Positions 10,762 to 20,334 of a stretch of 64,000 nucleotides of DNA are shown here, piece by piece. Where the stretch lies: assembly GCA_000349905.1 (NCBI GenBank), contig KB722736.1:62001-126000 (forward strand), read 5' to 3'. This stretch comes from Volvariella volvacea V23. Lineage: Eukaryota; Basidiomycota; Agaricomycetes; Agaricales; Pluteaceae. Position numbers and translations under genes: made by a program. The first letter of the stretch is position 1. Each line of letters opens with the position of its first letter. The notes below the pieces were generated by a model. The model made no database searches and was not told the DNA's origin. It saw only the letters and a program-made list of their open reading frames with translations.

Positions 10762-11271
10762 ATGGAGCATTTTAAACCAAAGCCCTATAAACCAGGCGAA
10801 CCCAAAATGGCGCATCGCATGTACATGCACGGCCTTGTTCAGCGTGGCATCATTCCCCCACCTCCTCGCGAGGTAAAAAAGCGGTACTTCTTTTTCTATG
10901 GCACACTCTGCCTCCCTCACGTCTTGAGGGAGGTTTTGAAACTGGACAAGGATCCCGAGTATAGGAATGCTACTGTTCGCGGATTTGCTATCAAGATGTG
11001 GAGTACATATCCAGCACTTGTACCTTCGGAAACCAGGCCTTTCGTGAATCTTGAAGGAAAAGCCTGGTTTGGAGATGAAAACGATCTAGAACGACTGAGA
11101 GAATACGAAGGAGATAAATATCACTCACGAAACGTCTCCATCTTGTTGGAAGGTGATACCTTCCCTGTTGTTGCTTGGGCTTTTGCCTGGAATGGCGATC
11201 CGGAGGAGCTAGAGGATGGGACCTTTGATCCCTCACATTTCATGGAGCCGCATGGTGAACCTAGCTTATAA
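10762..11271 (+). CDS. AIG2-like gamma-glutamylcyclotransferase, copy 4 (retains catalytic Glu)
   Basis: Intronless, 169 residues. It carries FFFYGTLCLPHVLREVLKL, GFAIKMW, GKAWFGDENDLERL and then R-E-Y-E-G-D-K-Y. This is the only paralogue in the window with Glu at the position equivalent to the family's catalytic glutamate (the E of the FEG or YE-D-Y type motif). It is therefore the best candidate for a working cyclotransferase releasing 5-oxoproline or opening a gamma-glutamyl amide. The C-terminal block is V-V-A-W-A-F-A-W-N-G-D and then FDPSHF. It lies head-to-head with the amidoligase, each gene having a TATA box, so co-expression is plausible. It is closest in sequence to copy 6. Confidence 0.92.
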   Translation: MEHFKPKPYKPGEPKMAHRMYMHGLVQRGIIPPPPREVKKRYFFFYGTLCLPHVLREVLKLDKDPEYRNATVRGFAIKMWSTYPALVPSETRPFVNLEGKAWFGDENDLERLREYEGDKYHSRNVSILLEGDTFPVVAWAFAWNGDPEELEDGTFDPSHFMEPHGEPSL

Positions 11272-12384
11272 TGGTATATTGGGTCTTCTTGGTCATTTTT
11301 CCGTGCTTACAGTGTCATATAGACCACAGATGAGCTGCCCACACTTCCTGTGTACACACCGACCCTCTTCGTAGTCAGGACTGTGATGATGAGCATGTCG
11401 TTTTTTGCTCAGGCTCAATGCGTATACTTTATCAGGAAAATGGATGGAGATCATGAATCTGATTGCTGGAATCAGGGCTCAGCTGCTTGATACCAGATGT
11501 AATTGCTGTAACTTCCTTACTTTGTACATCGGATTCCACATCATTAGTCCTTGCTTTGTCTCCCAAATTGGAGAGAGCGTTTGTTGACTCTAATTACGCA
11601 TCTTCTCAATGGAAACGATTGAATCTTGGAAGTGCTGAATCCCCAGGAATACCGAAAAATGGACATTTGGATCTTACGATTAATATTGCACTTCTACCCA
11701 ACACAGTTTCTCCCCCAGTAGAGTCAAACGAGTTGGGGTGGTTACCGTTCGTCTTTATCTGAGCAGATCACAAAATGAGTTGCTCAGTTGAAAATATTCT
11801 TGTCCCTCTCGAACGGGTTCCCTCTTGGGTGTATCTGAATACTAAATATATGTAGTAAAAGCACAGATGCTGTACCTATGGTACGCTGTCCATATTCCTT
11901 AGAGACTAGGTACATTAAATTATTACAGTCGAGATGTGTCCTTGGGTGCTCCTTGGCGAGCGCTTGCGGCCATTGAGAGATGCAAGCAAGGTCATGGCAT
12001 AGCTATCAAAACATTGTATGGGCCCAGGTCTGTTATTAATACAGGGCAGCACAAGACTTATATCCTGTTGACTGAGTACATCCTGCGAGGGTAAAAGAGA
12101 TAATGTATTGGTGAAAAGAGGTCGTTGACGAGGGAGAGAAGCTCACAGAATAGTAGCTAGTGGCGATAATGGGTATCGCACAAAGAAGAACAACGACAAC
12201 GAGGCAGCTATAGTAATTACAGCGCCAGTTTCAACGCTCCTGATGATGAATCCATTTATTTTACTATCAAGGGCACCAGTTATCGTGTTTTTGGCGCGCC
12301 GAAGCTGTAAACGGGTGTGAATACATTAATTACGGTTGTATAATGGGACATACAAGAATGATCATATTAATTGTGATAATGCTA
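11272..12384. other. Intergenic with diverged repeat copy A
   Basis: A 99-codon plus-strand frame at 11463-11762 overlaps a sequence repeated at 7.7 kb and 14.6 kb (separate entries). Because the same stretch is similarly open on the minus strand, I treat it as repeat rather than gene. The remaining part to 12384 is AT-rich and shows no gene. Confidence 0.4.
11499..11760. repeat. Diverged dispersed repeat, copy A (longest)
   Basis: The 5' half (about 11533-11625) matches 14567-14650, sharing TCGCTTTGTC- and CTTTGTC-type words, then a GAGA segment, TTTGTTGA and TTCT. The 3' half matches 7728-7803. It therefore bridges the two partial copies and defines one element of at least 250 bp. Confidence 0.5.
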
Positions 12385-13260
12385 TCACAAACCAACGAAA
12401 GAGAGAGCGAAACCTATCATTCGTTGTGAACGGCATGTCGACATCAACGAAATGACAGTACGCACTGAAGTTATATTCAAAGCTTTGAGTAAATGCTTTG
12501 GATTGCGCCCCAAGTTTGCCTGGAAAAACTTCATGTGACCAACATTGATAAGGATAACGCCGACATTAATAGGGAAGAGAACCTTGGCTGATACGACGAA
12601 GGACAGGATTACTTCAGTCAAGGCGAGCTGGGAATTTGTCAAGACTTATGTCAGACGATTATCATCCATACTCACCAAGACAATTACGATAGCAATAAAA
12701 AGGCCCTTCCGCGACATCTTTGAGAGGTTGTATATTCTCCTATGATAAAGTTAGCATTATTTTAACGGTTCTTGCGGAAGGGATTACCGGGAAAGGAAGA
12801 TTTGGACCATACACGTCACTTATAACACGAGATATAGTTGCGATTTTGAGAAATTCCAGACCAAAGAAACGAAGTACCTAAACCCGTGATGGCTGGGCCC
12901 ACAGATGCCGTCCACGGCCCTTGTAGCAAAAGGCCTCCTTTATGCGAAACCACGATATACGACCAGGTTGAGTGGGTAATTACCAGCGTGAACGCGCCTT
13001 CGAGGAAGCACAAAAAGCCAACTGTGGTATGTGAGGAACGGCGAGCCCGCCCTTCAATCCGAGAGGCGTACCTGTGCCAAGGAGCCATACAGGATCTTGA
13101 GGTGTGATGGGCGTGGTATAATAGGTGTCTTGCGAGCTATTGGTGAGACGAGCCCAGATGAAAATTAAATTTACTCACAAAATTGCGCAAACAAACACCC
13201 ATAGAAGCACCAGCTGAAAGCCGTTCCCAGTAGCTATACGAATTTAGGTCATATTTACTT
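12385..13260 (-). pseudogene. Degenerate multi-exon membrane protein gene, DUF6534-like
   Basis: Minus-strand exon-like pieces separated by short GT..AG gaps encode hydrophobic segments in the order typical of the fungal seven-helix DUF6534 family. First comes LLGTAFSWCFYGCLFAQF near 13235-13180. Next is L-E-G-A-F-T-L-V-I-T-H-S-T-W near 13010-12960 with G-P-W-T-A-S-V-G-P after it. Then comes F-F-G-L-E-F-L-K-I-A-T-I-S-R near 12865-12825. Last is LTEVILSFVVSAKVLFPINV near 12630-12560. I could not join these into one clean reading frame without changing frame, so this may be a decayed gene or one whose introns I have placed wrongly. Confidence 0.35.
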
Positions 13261-14559
13261 CGAATACTACACTGGCATTGTGGGGGAGACACAAACCATG
13301 GCACCTGCACTAGAACGATAGAATGATAAAGATTAATTAACTGCGCGCCAGCTAATAGATGAAGGTTTGACGAACGTCGAGGAGAGGCTTGGGTCTCCCA
13401 TATTCACCTAGTGGCAGTTATGTGCGCCGGGGCAGCAACAGATAGAAGAGGGAGCAAAGAACGACTGTTGTGCTCTCGGATGGGCGCTCTGCTTAAAGGT
13501 CTCCCAATCGAGGTTGCAGCCCTTTGTGTACCTGCACACTGGCAACAGGCATCACTAAGAACTTTGGTGCTCGGCAATGCGTGATAAAGACCCTACTGAA
13601 GCTACTATGTAATGGAAGTCGTTTTTAGCGCAGAGATGAACTTACCATTTGTACGCAATTCAGGATAGATTGAACAGATAGAAGCGACGGTCTACTGCAG
13701 AGGGGCTGCTCTTCATTCCCGCCTCAATGGAATTCCTTTTTGCCAAAGGGTTGAATTAATGGGGGCAGAAAGAGTAATGTTCTGCCCTTTGTTGAACAGC
13801 CGGGCGTCCGTTCCTCAGAGGCTGATTTGAGGGAAGGTCATGCACATCTGACACCGCCGATGGGGGTTCTAGGCCTGTCAGATTTACAGAAGCGCGCGGA
13901 GAGAAACTTTAGAGGAGCCCCTTGTGAAGTGGACCCACAGCTCGGTTCTGATGGTCGCCAAAGCAGGGAGTCGAGTATATGGATGCCATTCAAACATTGC
14001 ACCAATCAGATGTGATAGGACATTTGTAAGTTGTAGCCATAGGCAAGCCACCGCCGCTTCTACGGTGGTTGTGGGACACGATCGGCAATGGTGACTGACG
14101 TTGGGGAACCGATTTCGCTAGTGGCAATTGATTAAGTCGGCTTGTGTTGCCTGAGTAGCTCTAGTCTAGGGCACTTACTGCCGCGAGGGTTATTGGACGT
14201 CAAACTTGCCTCCAAATTTGTCTAAGCAGGGTTGGAGCATAGTCGCATTTGTCATGTCCTCTGCACAAATGCATCAACGCATTTCTCATCGTTTAAACAG
14301 AAGACCTCAAAGTAGAAGAGGTAGAATTAGTTCTCAAATTTCACATGGCAATCCAGCTTACTTTTTGAAGGTAGAAAATAATTTTCTATCGTTCTCTCGA
14401 TCACTAGGGTGGAGGTGGTGAATCCATTCCGGACTGTAACCTTGTTTCTGTGAGCCTTTATTGATTTCTGTTCCTTCTTGTGCGCGAAGGAACGCACATA
14501 ATGTGCCTGGGCTGGACCGTGGCCCCATTGGAGATGCCGCGCCGCAGCCTCCAGGTTTA
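13261..14559. other. Intergenic, nothing recognised
   Basis: Only short frames; no motif from any family in the window. Possible upstream exons of the degenerate membrane gene could lie in the first 200 bp. Confidence 0.35.
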
Positions 14560-14660
14560 CACATTCGCTAGGACTATTCCTCGCTTTGTCTTCCGAATCG
14601 GAGAACGCATTTGTTGAGTCATCTTCTAGATCTACAGAAACAGTTGAACCCCGAGGGTGC
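14560..14660. repeat. Diverged dispersed repeat, copy C
   Basis: The stretch matches the 5' half of the element at 11533-11625 (CGCTTTGTCTTCC, GGAGAACGCATTTGTTGA, CATCTTCT). The 3' half seen in copies A and B is absent here. Confidence 0.45.
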
Positions 14661-14996
14661 TAGGTGAGTTGCTAGGCATCGCCAATGCCATTCCTGCCCG
14701 CCGCTCTCGCCATGATTTGCATCACACAGCGGAATCGCCGGTCATATATACCAGGGCATAACACGGTGATGCCAAGATAGTAACACAAATATGGTAGATG
14801 GTTAGGGAGATGAGAGAAACGAACTAAATGAAGTGTTCCATATGCATGTATAAACAAGACGTTTACGACGTAGGCCAGCTGCAACGACAATGCAACGAGA
14901 GAAGAAAAAGTAGTAAGGGCATGATTATAGTCAGCAAATATTCGGTAAGCTAGTTGATATTGAAGTAACAAACAAAGGAAGAGCTTGAAGACGTAG

Positions 14997-15345
14997 CTAA
15001 ATATGGGGAATGTAGTCGGACCATTGGACATTTTGCTGGGTGGAAGGGCAAGACGAGGAGGGCAACGCGAGCAGGGACGTAAAAATGGGTCCAACAATAC
15101 CCGCCAGAATAGCTACAGGTGCAAAAAAAATCCAAATTAAAGACTCATGCCTACATGGCTAGGATATTTATCATGCAGCCAATTAAGGATCTGAGATACA
15201 GCGAGAATGGCAGGCTCGACAGCAACAATGATGGATGATATTCTCCACAAATCGCGTTCAACGTGGGTAGAGAACTGGAAATTCCATGCACCAAGATGGA
15301 TAGAACGCCGACTAGTGAAGACAAGGAGATCATCCAAGTTAACAC
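14997..15345 (-). pseudogene. Inverted 3' fragment of the array membrane-protein family
   Basis: The minus strand encodes the C-terminal quarter of the family found at 23-58 kb. It has ISLSSLVGVL, then, after a frame change, W-N-F-Q-F-S-T-H-V-E-R-D-L-W-R-I-S-S, VEPAILAVS and, near 15080, I-L-A-G-I-V-G-P-I. It ends NVQWSDYIPHI with a stop at 14997-14999. At least two frame changes are needed. The rest of the gene is absent, replaced at about 15.35 kb by a broken F-box gene. It lies 8 kb from the array and in the opposite orientation. Confidence 0.85.
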
Positions 15346-15374
15346 CGTGGAAGACAAAAAATACGTACCATCGA

Positions 15375-16299
15375 TGATGGTAATGCAAAGGCTTGTGAGG
15401 TTTCTCAGTTTTTGAGGTGCAGAAGGAAGGAGGTGAGTATGGGAGCTCCAAAGGGTGCATCGTGGAGGCGTTCCCTCTAACTAAATGGTTTCTAGGGCGA
15501 GTTCATCAAGTTCAACAGGAAGTAAGTCCTCCAATTCGAAAGGTGGTTGTGTGGTGTTGCTTATGAGGGATAGAGAACGGAGGCGCGTGTTGCGGAGGAT
15601 TAGATCCCCCAAAAGTGAAGGATATTGGGGTATTTTCCCATCGTACGTCTGAAGCTCGACGCTTTGTAAATTCTGAAACGTTGGAAGGAATAAACATAGC
15701 GGCTGCCTTGATTGAAGCCACGCCGGAACCTTCCAATGTAGGTGATAGAGATGTCTTGTAGCTTGGTAAACCGTTTCCAAGACCTTATCGCCGAGCGATC
15801 TGTACAGTTCATATGGGTGTTGTGTGCTCATCACGCCCCTGTCGTTCCAATCAACGCTGAGAAAGCAAATAGAGGAGTATCGCTACACTTCATCCCAGAA
15901 TGGACTTAACTGATTGATGACTTGTTGGCGATCAGCTTGGTACGCAAGGGAGGGAAAGTCGAATTCAATAGAGACAGATGAAATGAAGGGAACAAAAACC
16001 GCTGGGATTGGCTGCCTGTCTCTCTCGCGACTGAGATTGTAGGCCTGCCATATTGGTTGCCCCGTGTGCATCACTTCTATCGCCTGGCCAACAGTCCACG
16101 AGAAAGTGCGCCCGTCGACGACGAATCGCGTGAAAAAGGCGTTGAAACGGTGGTTTACGAGACACAAGAAGAGCATCTGTTTTACTGCATCCGACGGTGA
16201 GAGGGCGTCTGTGAGGTGTTACTGAATGACGGCGAGGATTTCACTAGGGAAACTTTCGATAGAGGGGGACCACAGTTGGTGCTGCCTGCTGTTGGCCAT
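15375..16299 (-). pseudogene. F-box/LRR pseudogene, truncated and with stops
   Basis: From ATG 16299 the frame encodes a short N-terminus, I-E-S-F-P-S-E-I-L (F-box), then a TAA at 16219-16221. After that it stays in the same frame through V-N-H-R-F-N-A-F-F-T, PFWDEV and a TAG at 15883-15885 (CAG in the paralogues, DELQRYSS). It continues through S-L-L-G-D-L-I-L-R-N and PVELDELALETI to a third stop at 15481. Weak homology continues to about 15375, where it abuts the membrane-family fragment. The second half of the leucine-rich region is missing. Confidence 0.85.
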
Positions 16300-16906
16300 T
16301 GTGCGTGCTCATAGTAGTTAAGATCAGGGAAAGAAGACGCGCGAGGCGTGTTCGGCTAATGCCGCACCCATGATGCTGGCTTCGCTTTTGGTGGGGCTTG
16401 CGCTCTGGAATCAAACTGAGAGGCGTTTGATGTGGAAATTGCTGGTTCAAGCTAGGTGGGAGTGTGCAGTAGCCTCTTGATTACCCAGGGTATGGTAGTT
16501 CAAATAGTTTATGACATATTTCACATAGGTGGTTTGTGTTCTTTGCTCAAAGTCGCCATGGCACATATCTGTTGCTGCAAACTCGTCTAATTGAAAACAC
16601 TCCTGTTCCTTCCTATCCACACCCTTCAAGCTCAGTGGCGTGGAGTCCATCCCCCGGCTCGCTCTACTACCATGATCAACCGTACACGCTCTGCAGGTCG
16701 CAACACGCCTCGATCATGTGTGAGAGCTCGATACATGCGATAAATGCACTGTGCTCAACAACTATTCATTCTGGTCGACGAATTCTGAGGGATCAAAGGA
16801 AGACTTATCTCAATGTAGATGCATAGCATGCTTGGAGACAGATGGCTTTCTGGGGCGCGATGATAAATTCAGGTAACTACTCAGGGAATACGATATAAAA
16901 TTTCGT
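16300..16906. other. Intergenic between two F-box pseudogenes
   Basis: No gene recognised. A 96-codon plus frame at 16536-16826 has no recognisable feature and no relation to the neighbouring families. Confidence 0.35.
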
Positions 16907-18529
16907 CTACAACCACAGAGAATAGTCATTCAGTATCAATTCAAAATCGTCCAATAGAAAATCCCCCCTGCCAGCTTCCTCCCGGCTTGGGGGTGGAAAA
17001 ACAATTTCCCAGCTTGCTCTGCCGTCGTTACCTACATCAACCCTTATAGCTTCCAATTTACACCTTTTCACATAAACCTCCCCCGCAATCTGTTGAATTA
17101 AACGAGTGAAGCTCGTCACGTTCCAGTGCGGGGATGGCCAATTGATTTGCAACTCGTTGAGTTGAGCTATTTCAGTGGCGTAGTTGAGAAGGTGTTGAAG
17201 ATTGCTTGTATTGAATTTCCAAGCTGGCTGGGTGATAATGGAGAGGTATCTCAAACGCGAAAACAATGACGGAGTCGGCCAGATTAAAGGGTTGAATGCC
17301 ATGCTTTCCCAGCGGGGCTTATTTTGATCCAAGAGTGCGGCGGCGGTTATAACGAGGGAAGTAAGTGATGTTGCATGTCGCAGAAGAGCCCCTGTAAAGG
17401 AGATATGGGAAGGGAAACCTCGGGTGGGAGGGATGTCGATGTGGAATTCTCCTTGTGCCAATCCTCCATATGTAGAGAGGTACTCCATTAGTGCATCAGA
17501 GATTCCATAATGAAGGGATAGATTCTTCAGGCGAGTATCGGACTGCTTGAGTGTAGCCCAAAGGCTATCGAGATCCGTATTTTCTTTCGGGAGACCAGTG
17601 GAATTAATGAAGACATTTCGTAGGTTCCTCAAATTATGCTGCGAATGAGTGGAAGCGTGAAGATAAAGTTTACAGCGGGCATGTGGTGGTGTTCCCTGGA
17701 CCTTAATGGTATCGAGAGCGAGCTCATCAAATTCTACAGGGAATAGGTCCTCCAGCTTGCAGGTTGGATATGCAACTTCGCACGTCAGAGAAATCGAACG
17801 GAGACATGGGTGACGGAGAAGGAGGTTCCCCAATAATGAAGGATACCTAGGCATAGGCGTGCTTTGTGGTATCCCAACAAATCCACGTACTGCGCGAAGT
17901 TCGAGCCTTTGCAAATCGTGGAACGTCGGAAGGAGTTGACATAGAGGTTGGTTTAATTGAAGCGAAATCGGGATTTGCCAGTTTAAGAGAGAGAGACGAC
18001 CTCCGGTGAGTTGATGAACCGTTTCCATAAGCTTGTCACTGATACACCTGTAGAGCACATGTGGGCTTGCCACACTTTTGTCCTCCCACTGAACGAAAAG
18101 GGAGCGAAGGGAGGAATGTCGCTGCAATTCTCTCCAAAACGGGCCCAGTTGATCGACGACAGGCTGTGGGCTTCCGTTCGGGTGCGTAGGCAGATCTAGA
18201 GCGATCCTGATGCTGATGGAGATCGAATGAATGAACGGAATAAAGGCCTCTGGGGCTGGGTTTCTCGGTCGAGTACGTGTAGGATCATAGACTTGCCACA
18301 CCGGATACTCTGGTTGTGTCCTTTGTTGAATGCACCACGAGAAATGACGCTTTTGGATGACCAGTTGCGTGAAAATTGCGTTAAAGCGACGATTTACGAG
18401 GCGTAAGGTAAGCTGCTATTCGGGCATCACAAGGATACCTTCAAGGTGCTCCTGAATCCTGATGAGGATCTCGTTTGGACAAGATTCGATGGGGGAAGAA
18501 CGGCTTTGGGGATGCTCGATGGGGGCCAT
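16907..18529 (-). pseudogene. F-box/LRR gene interrupted by one stop codon
   Basis: From ATG 18529 the frame reads an N-terminus with SSPIESCPNEILIRIQEHLE (F-box) and meets a single TAG at 18416-18418. It then continues in the same frame without another break for 464+ codons: L-R-L-V-N-R-R-F-N-A-I-F, a long leucine-rich region, and a C-terminus similar to the intact paralogue at 20335-22032. Alignment with that paralogue shows no inserted intron, so the TAG looks like a CAG-to-TAG change. F-box proteins link substrates to SCF ubiquitin ligases. The damage is minimal, so this is either a very recent loss, a read-through case or a sequence error. Confidence 0.8.
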
Positions 18530-19407
18530 TGTAGGCGCTGATGATGGTAACAGGTAGTGGCGGCTCTGGCACTCTACTAGCTCGATCAATGCCGCTCAGT
18601 CGGAACACCTTTTGTTCTCCCTCACTATTGCCACAAATAAGTACCGGGCCCTATCCCAGTGTGGATCTCGTACTCGCCTCAAGGAATGCTTGGACTTGCT
18701 TTGTTCACAAAGCCCCTCAGTCCCGGCATTGTATATGGCACATTCGGCGCCTATGTCCAAATACGGTAGGTGTCGGGATTTGATACCAGAAGTAAAAGCG
18801 ATTTTTGTACGTTGCACCCGGAGCAACCGCTGACGATCGAGTGGCCTCTCATTCTTGTTGATAAGGGAACTTCCAGGAGTTCCCCTTTATGAATAGACTG
18901 ATCACCCACCTCACAAGCGTTAGACAAATACAGCTGCACGTCCACGCGTCACTTCCCAAGCCCTACCACACAACCTCATAGACCTGGCCACATTTACTTT
19001 TATTGTTTAAATAGTATACTCGTCAGCCTCCACACTTATGATATGTGATTGTCTCAGTCCTACTGAGGCGGTCTAAACTTGAGGCTTTAAACCACGTATA
19101 TCAGGCTACCTATAAAGAACTAGCAGTACTATGATAAAATACATATTGATGATAGCGCTCAGCACTTTTTGCTCCCTACGGATGTGGCACGCCTTAAAAT
19201 GGACAAAAAACATAAGATGAAGTAATGAATTGTCAATACTGAGCTAGAGGAATACGGGGGGTGCAGATGAATGTGTGAAAGAATAAGAGGTAGAGCGCTT
19301 ATGGGGGGGGGAGTAAAGGGTGTGCATCACAGCTTTCAGTATATCTTGAGATGAGTGGCATGAAGAGGGAAACAGAGGAATTTGACTCACTATGACATCC
19401 CCATGAC
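18530..19407. other. Intergenic, nothing recognised
   Basis: Short frames only. A run of G occurs near 19303-19312. The region separates the F-box pseudogene from the AIG2 pseudogene on the same strand. Confidence 0.35.
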
Positions 19408-19887
19408 CTATGAACTCTTCTCAGCGAACTTGGAAGGATCAAAAGTGCCGTCTTGGAGCTCGCTTGGATCTCCATCCTACTACCGGATATCGGTCACCCT
19501 CCAACATGATGCTAACCTTTGTAGCTTTGTAGCTTGCACCTTTATACATTTTCAGCCGATCTAGGTCTCGAACTTCATCCCCATACCAAACCCTGCCTTC
19601 AAGTTCGACAGGTGGATTTGATTCTAATGGCACCAAGGCAGGGTATGAACCCACATCTTGATTGTGCGGCCAAGAATTCTACCCTTCTTGTATTCGAGTT
19701 CTTCGTCCAATTGTAACACCTGTTTCAGGATATGGGGAAGAGCCAGTGTACCGTAGAAAAAGAAGTACGTTGGCCATTCTTGTGGTGGAGGGGGAATGAG
19801 GCCGTCGTGAACTAAACTTGCGATATACATGCGATAGGCCATTAACGATTCGCCGGGTTTGTATGGTTCTGGTTCAAATGGTTCCAT
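19408..19887 (-). pseudogene. AIG2-like gene copy 5, frameshifted
   Basis: The start MEPFEPEPYKPGESLMAYRM and FFFYGTLALPHILKQVL match the family. The frame changes near 19645, within the strand that reads K-M-W-G-S-Y-P-A-L-V in the shifted frame. It changes again near 19480, where a few residues of the V-V-G-W-A-F-A-W block are missing. The rest, GDPSELQDGTFDPSKF, follows in the third frame and ends in TAG at 19408-19410. The catalytic Glu position reads YKGAS. Two independent indels make this a pseudogene. Confidence 0.88.
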
Positions 19888-20334
19888 GATGGTAGTAGGT
19901 GTGCTGTGGCGGGGAGTGAGGTCGACTTCATCAGAGGTTTATAAGTGGCTTATTGCCGAAATTATGTCAGCCTGTGGGTCCAACGGAAAAGCCAAGTGAG
20001 GCGCCATGCTGTTAAAGGTGAGCCTCATGATCAGACTGCAGAGTCAATTCCTTTGTCCTAGTGCCGCCTCACATTACAAATCATGGAGTCGCTGAATAAT
20101 GCTTAATTCGTGTGTAGTGGGCGGGTGATGACATTATGGGACGTGTTTGGAGCTTTGAACTTTAAGAACTGAGAGAAAGTGATGCAAATAGCAAAGCCCG
20201 TAGCCCAACCAGAGGCAATTCGCCGCATTGGCTTGATGGTATTCCACACGAGTTCCAATGGTACAGATAACGATCTGGATTACACACCAAGCATATGTCA
20301 TTAATACTCATCGTCTGAGCTATTTGAGGGCTGC

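Noticed and set aside
11463..11762. 99-codon plus-strand frame
   Set aside because: Lies within a diverged repeat that is equally open on the minus strand; no recognisable domain.
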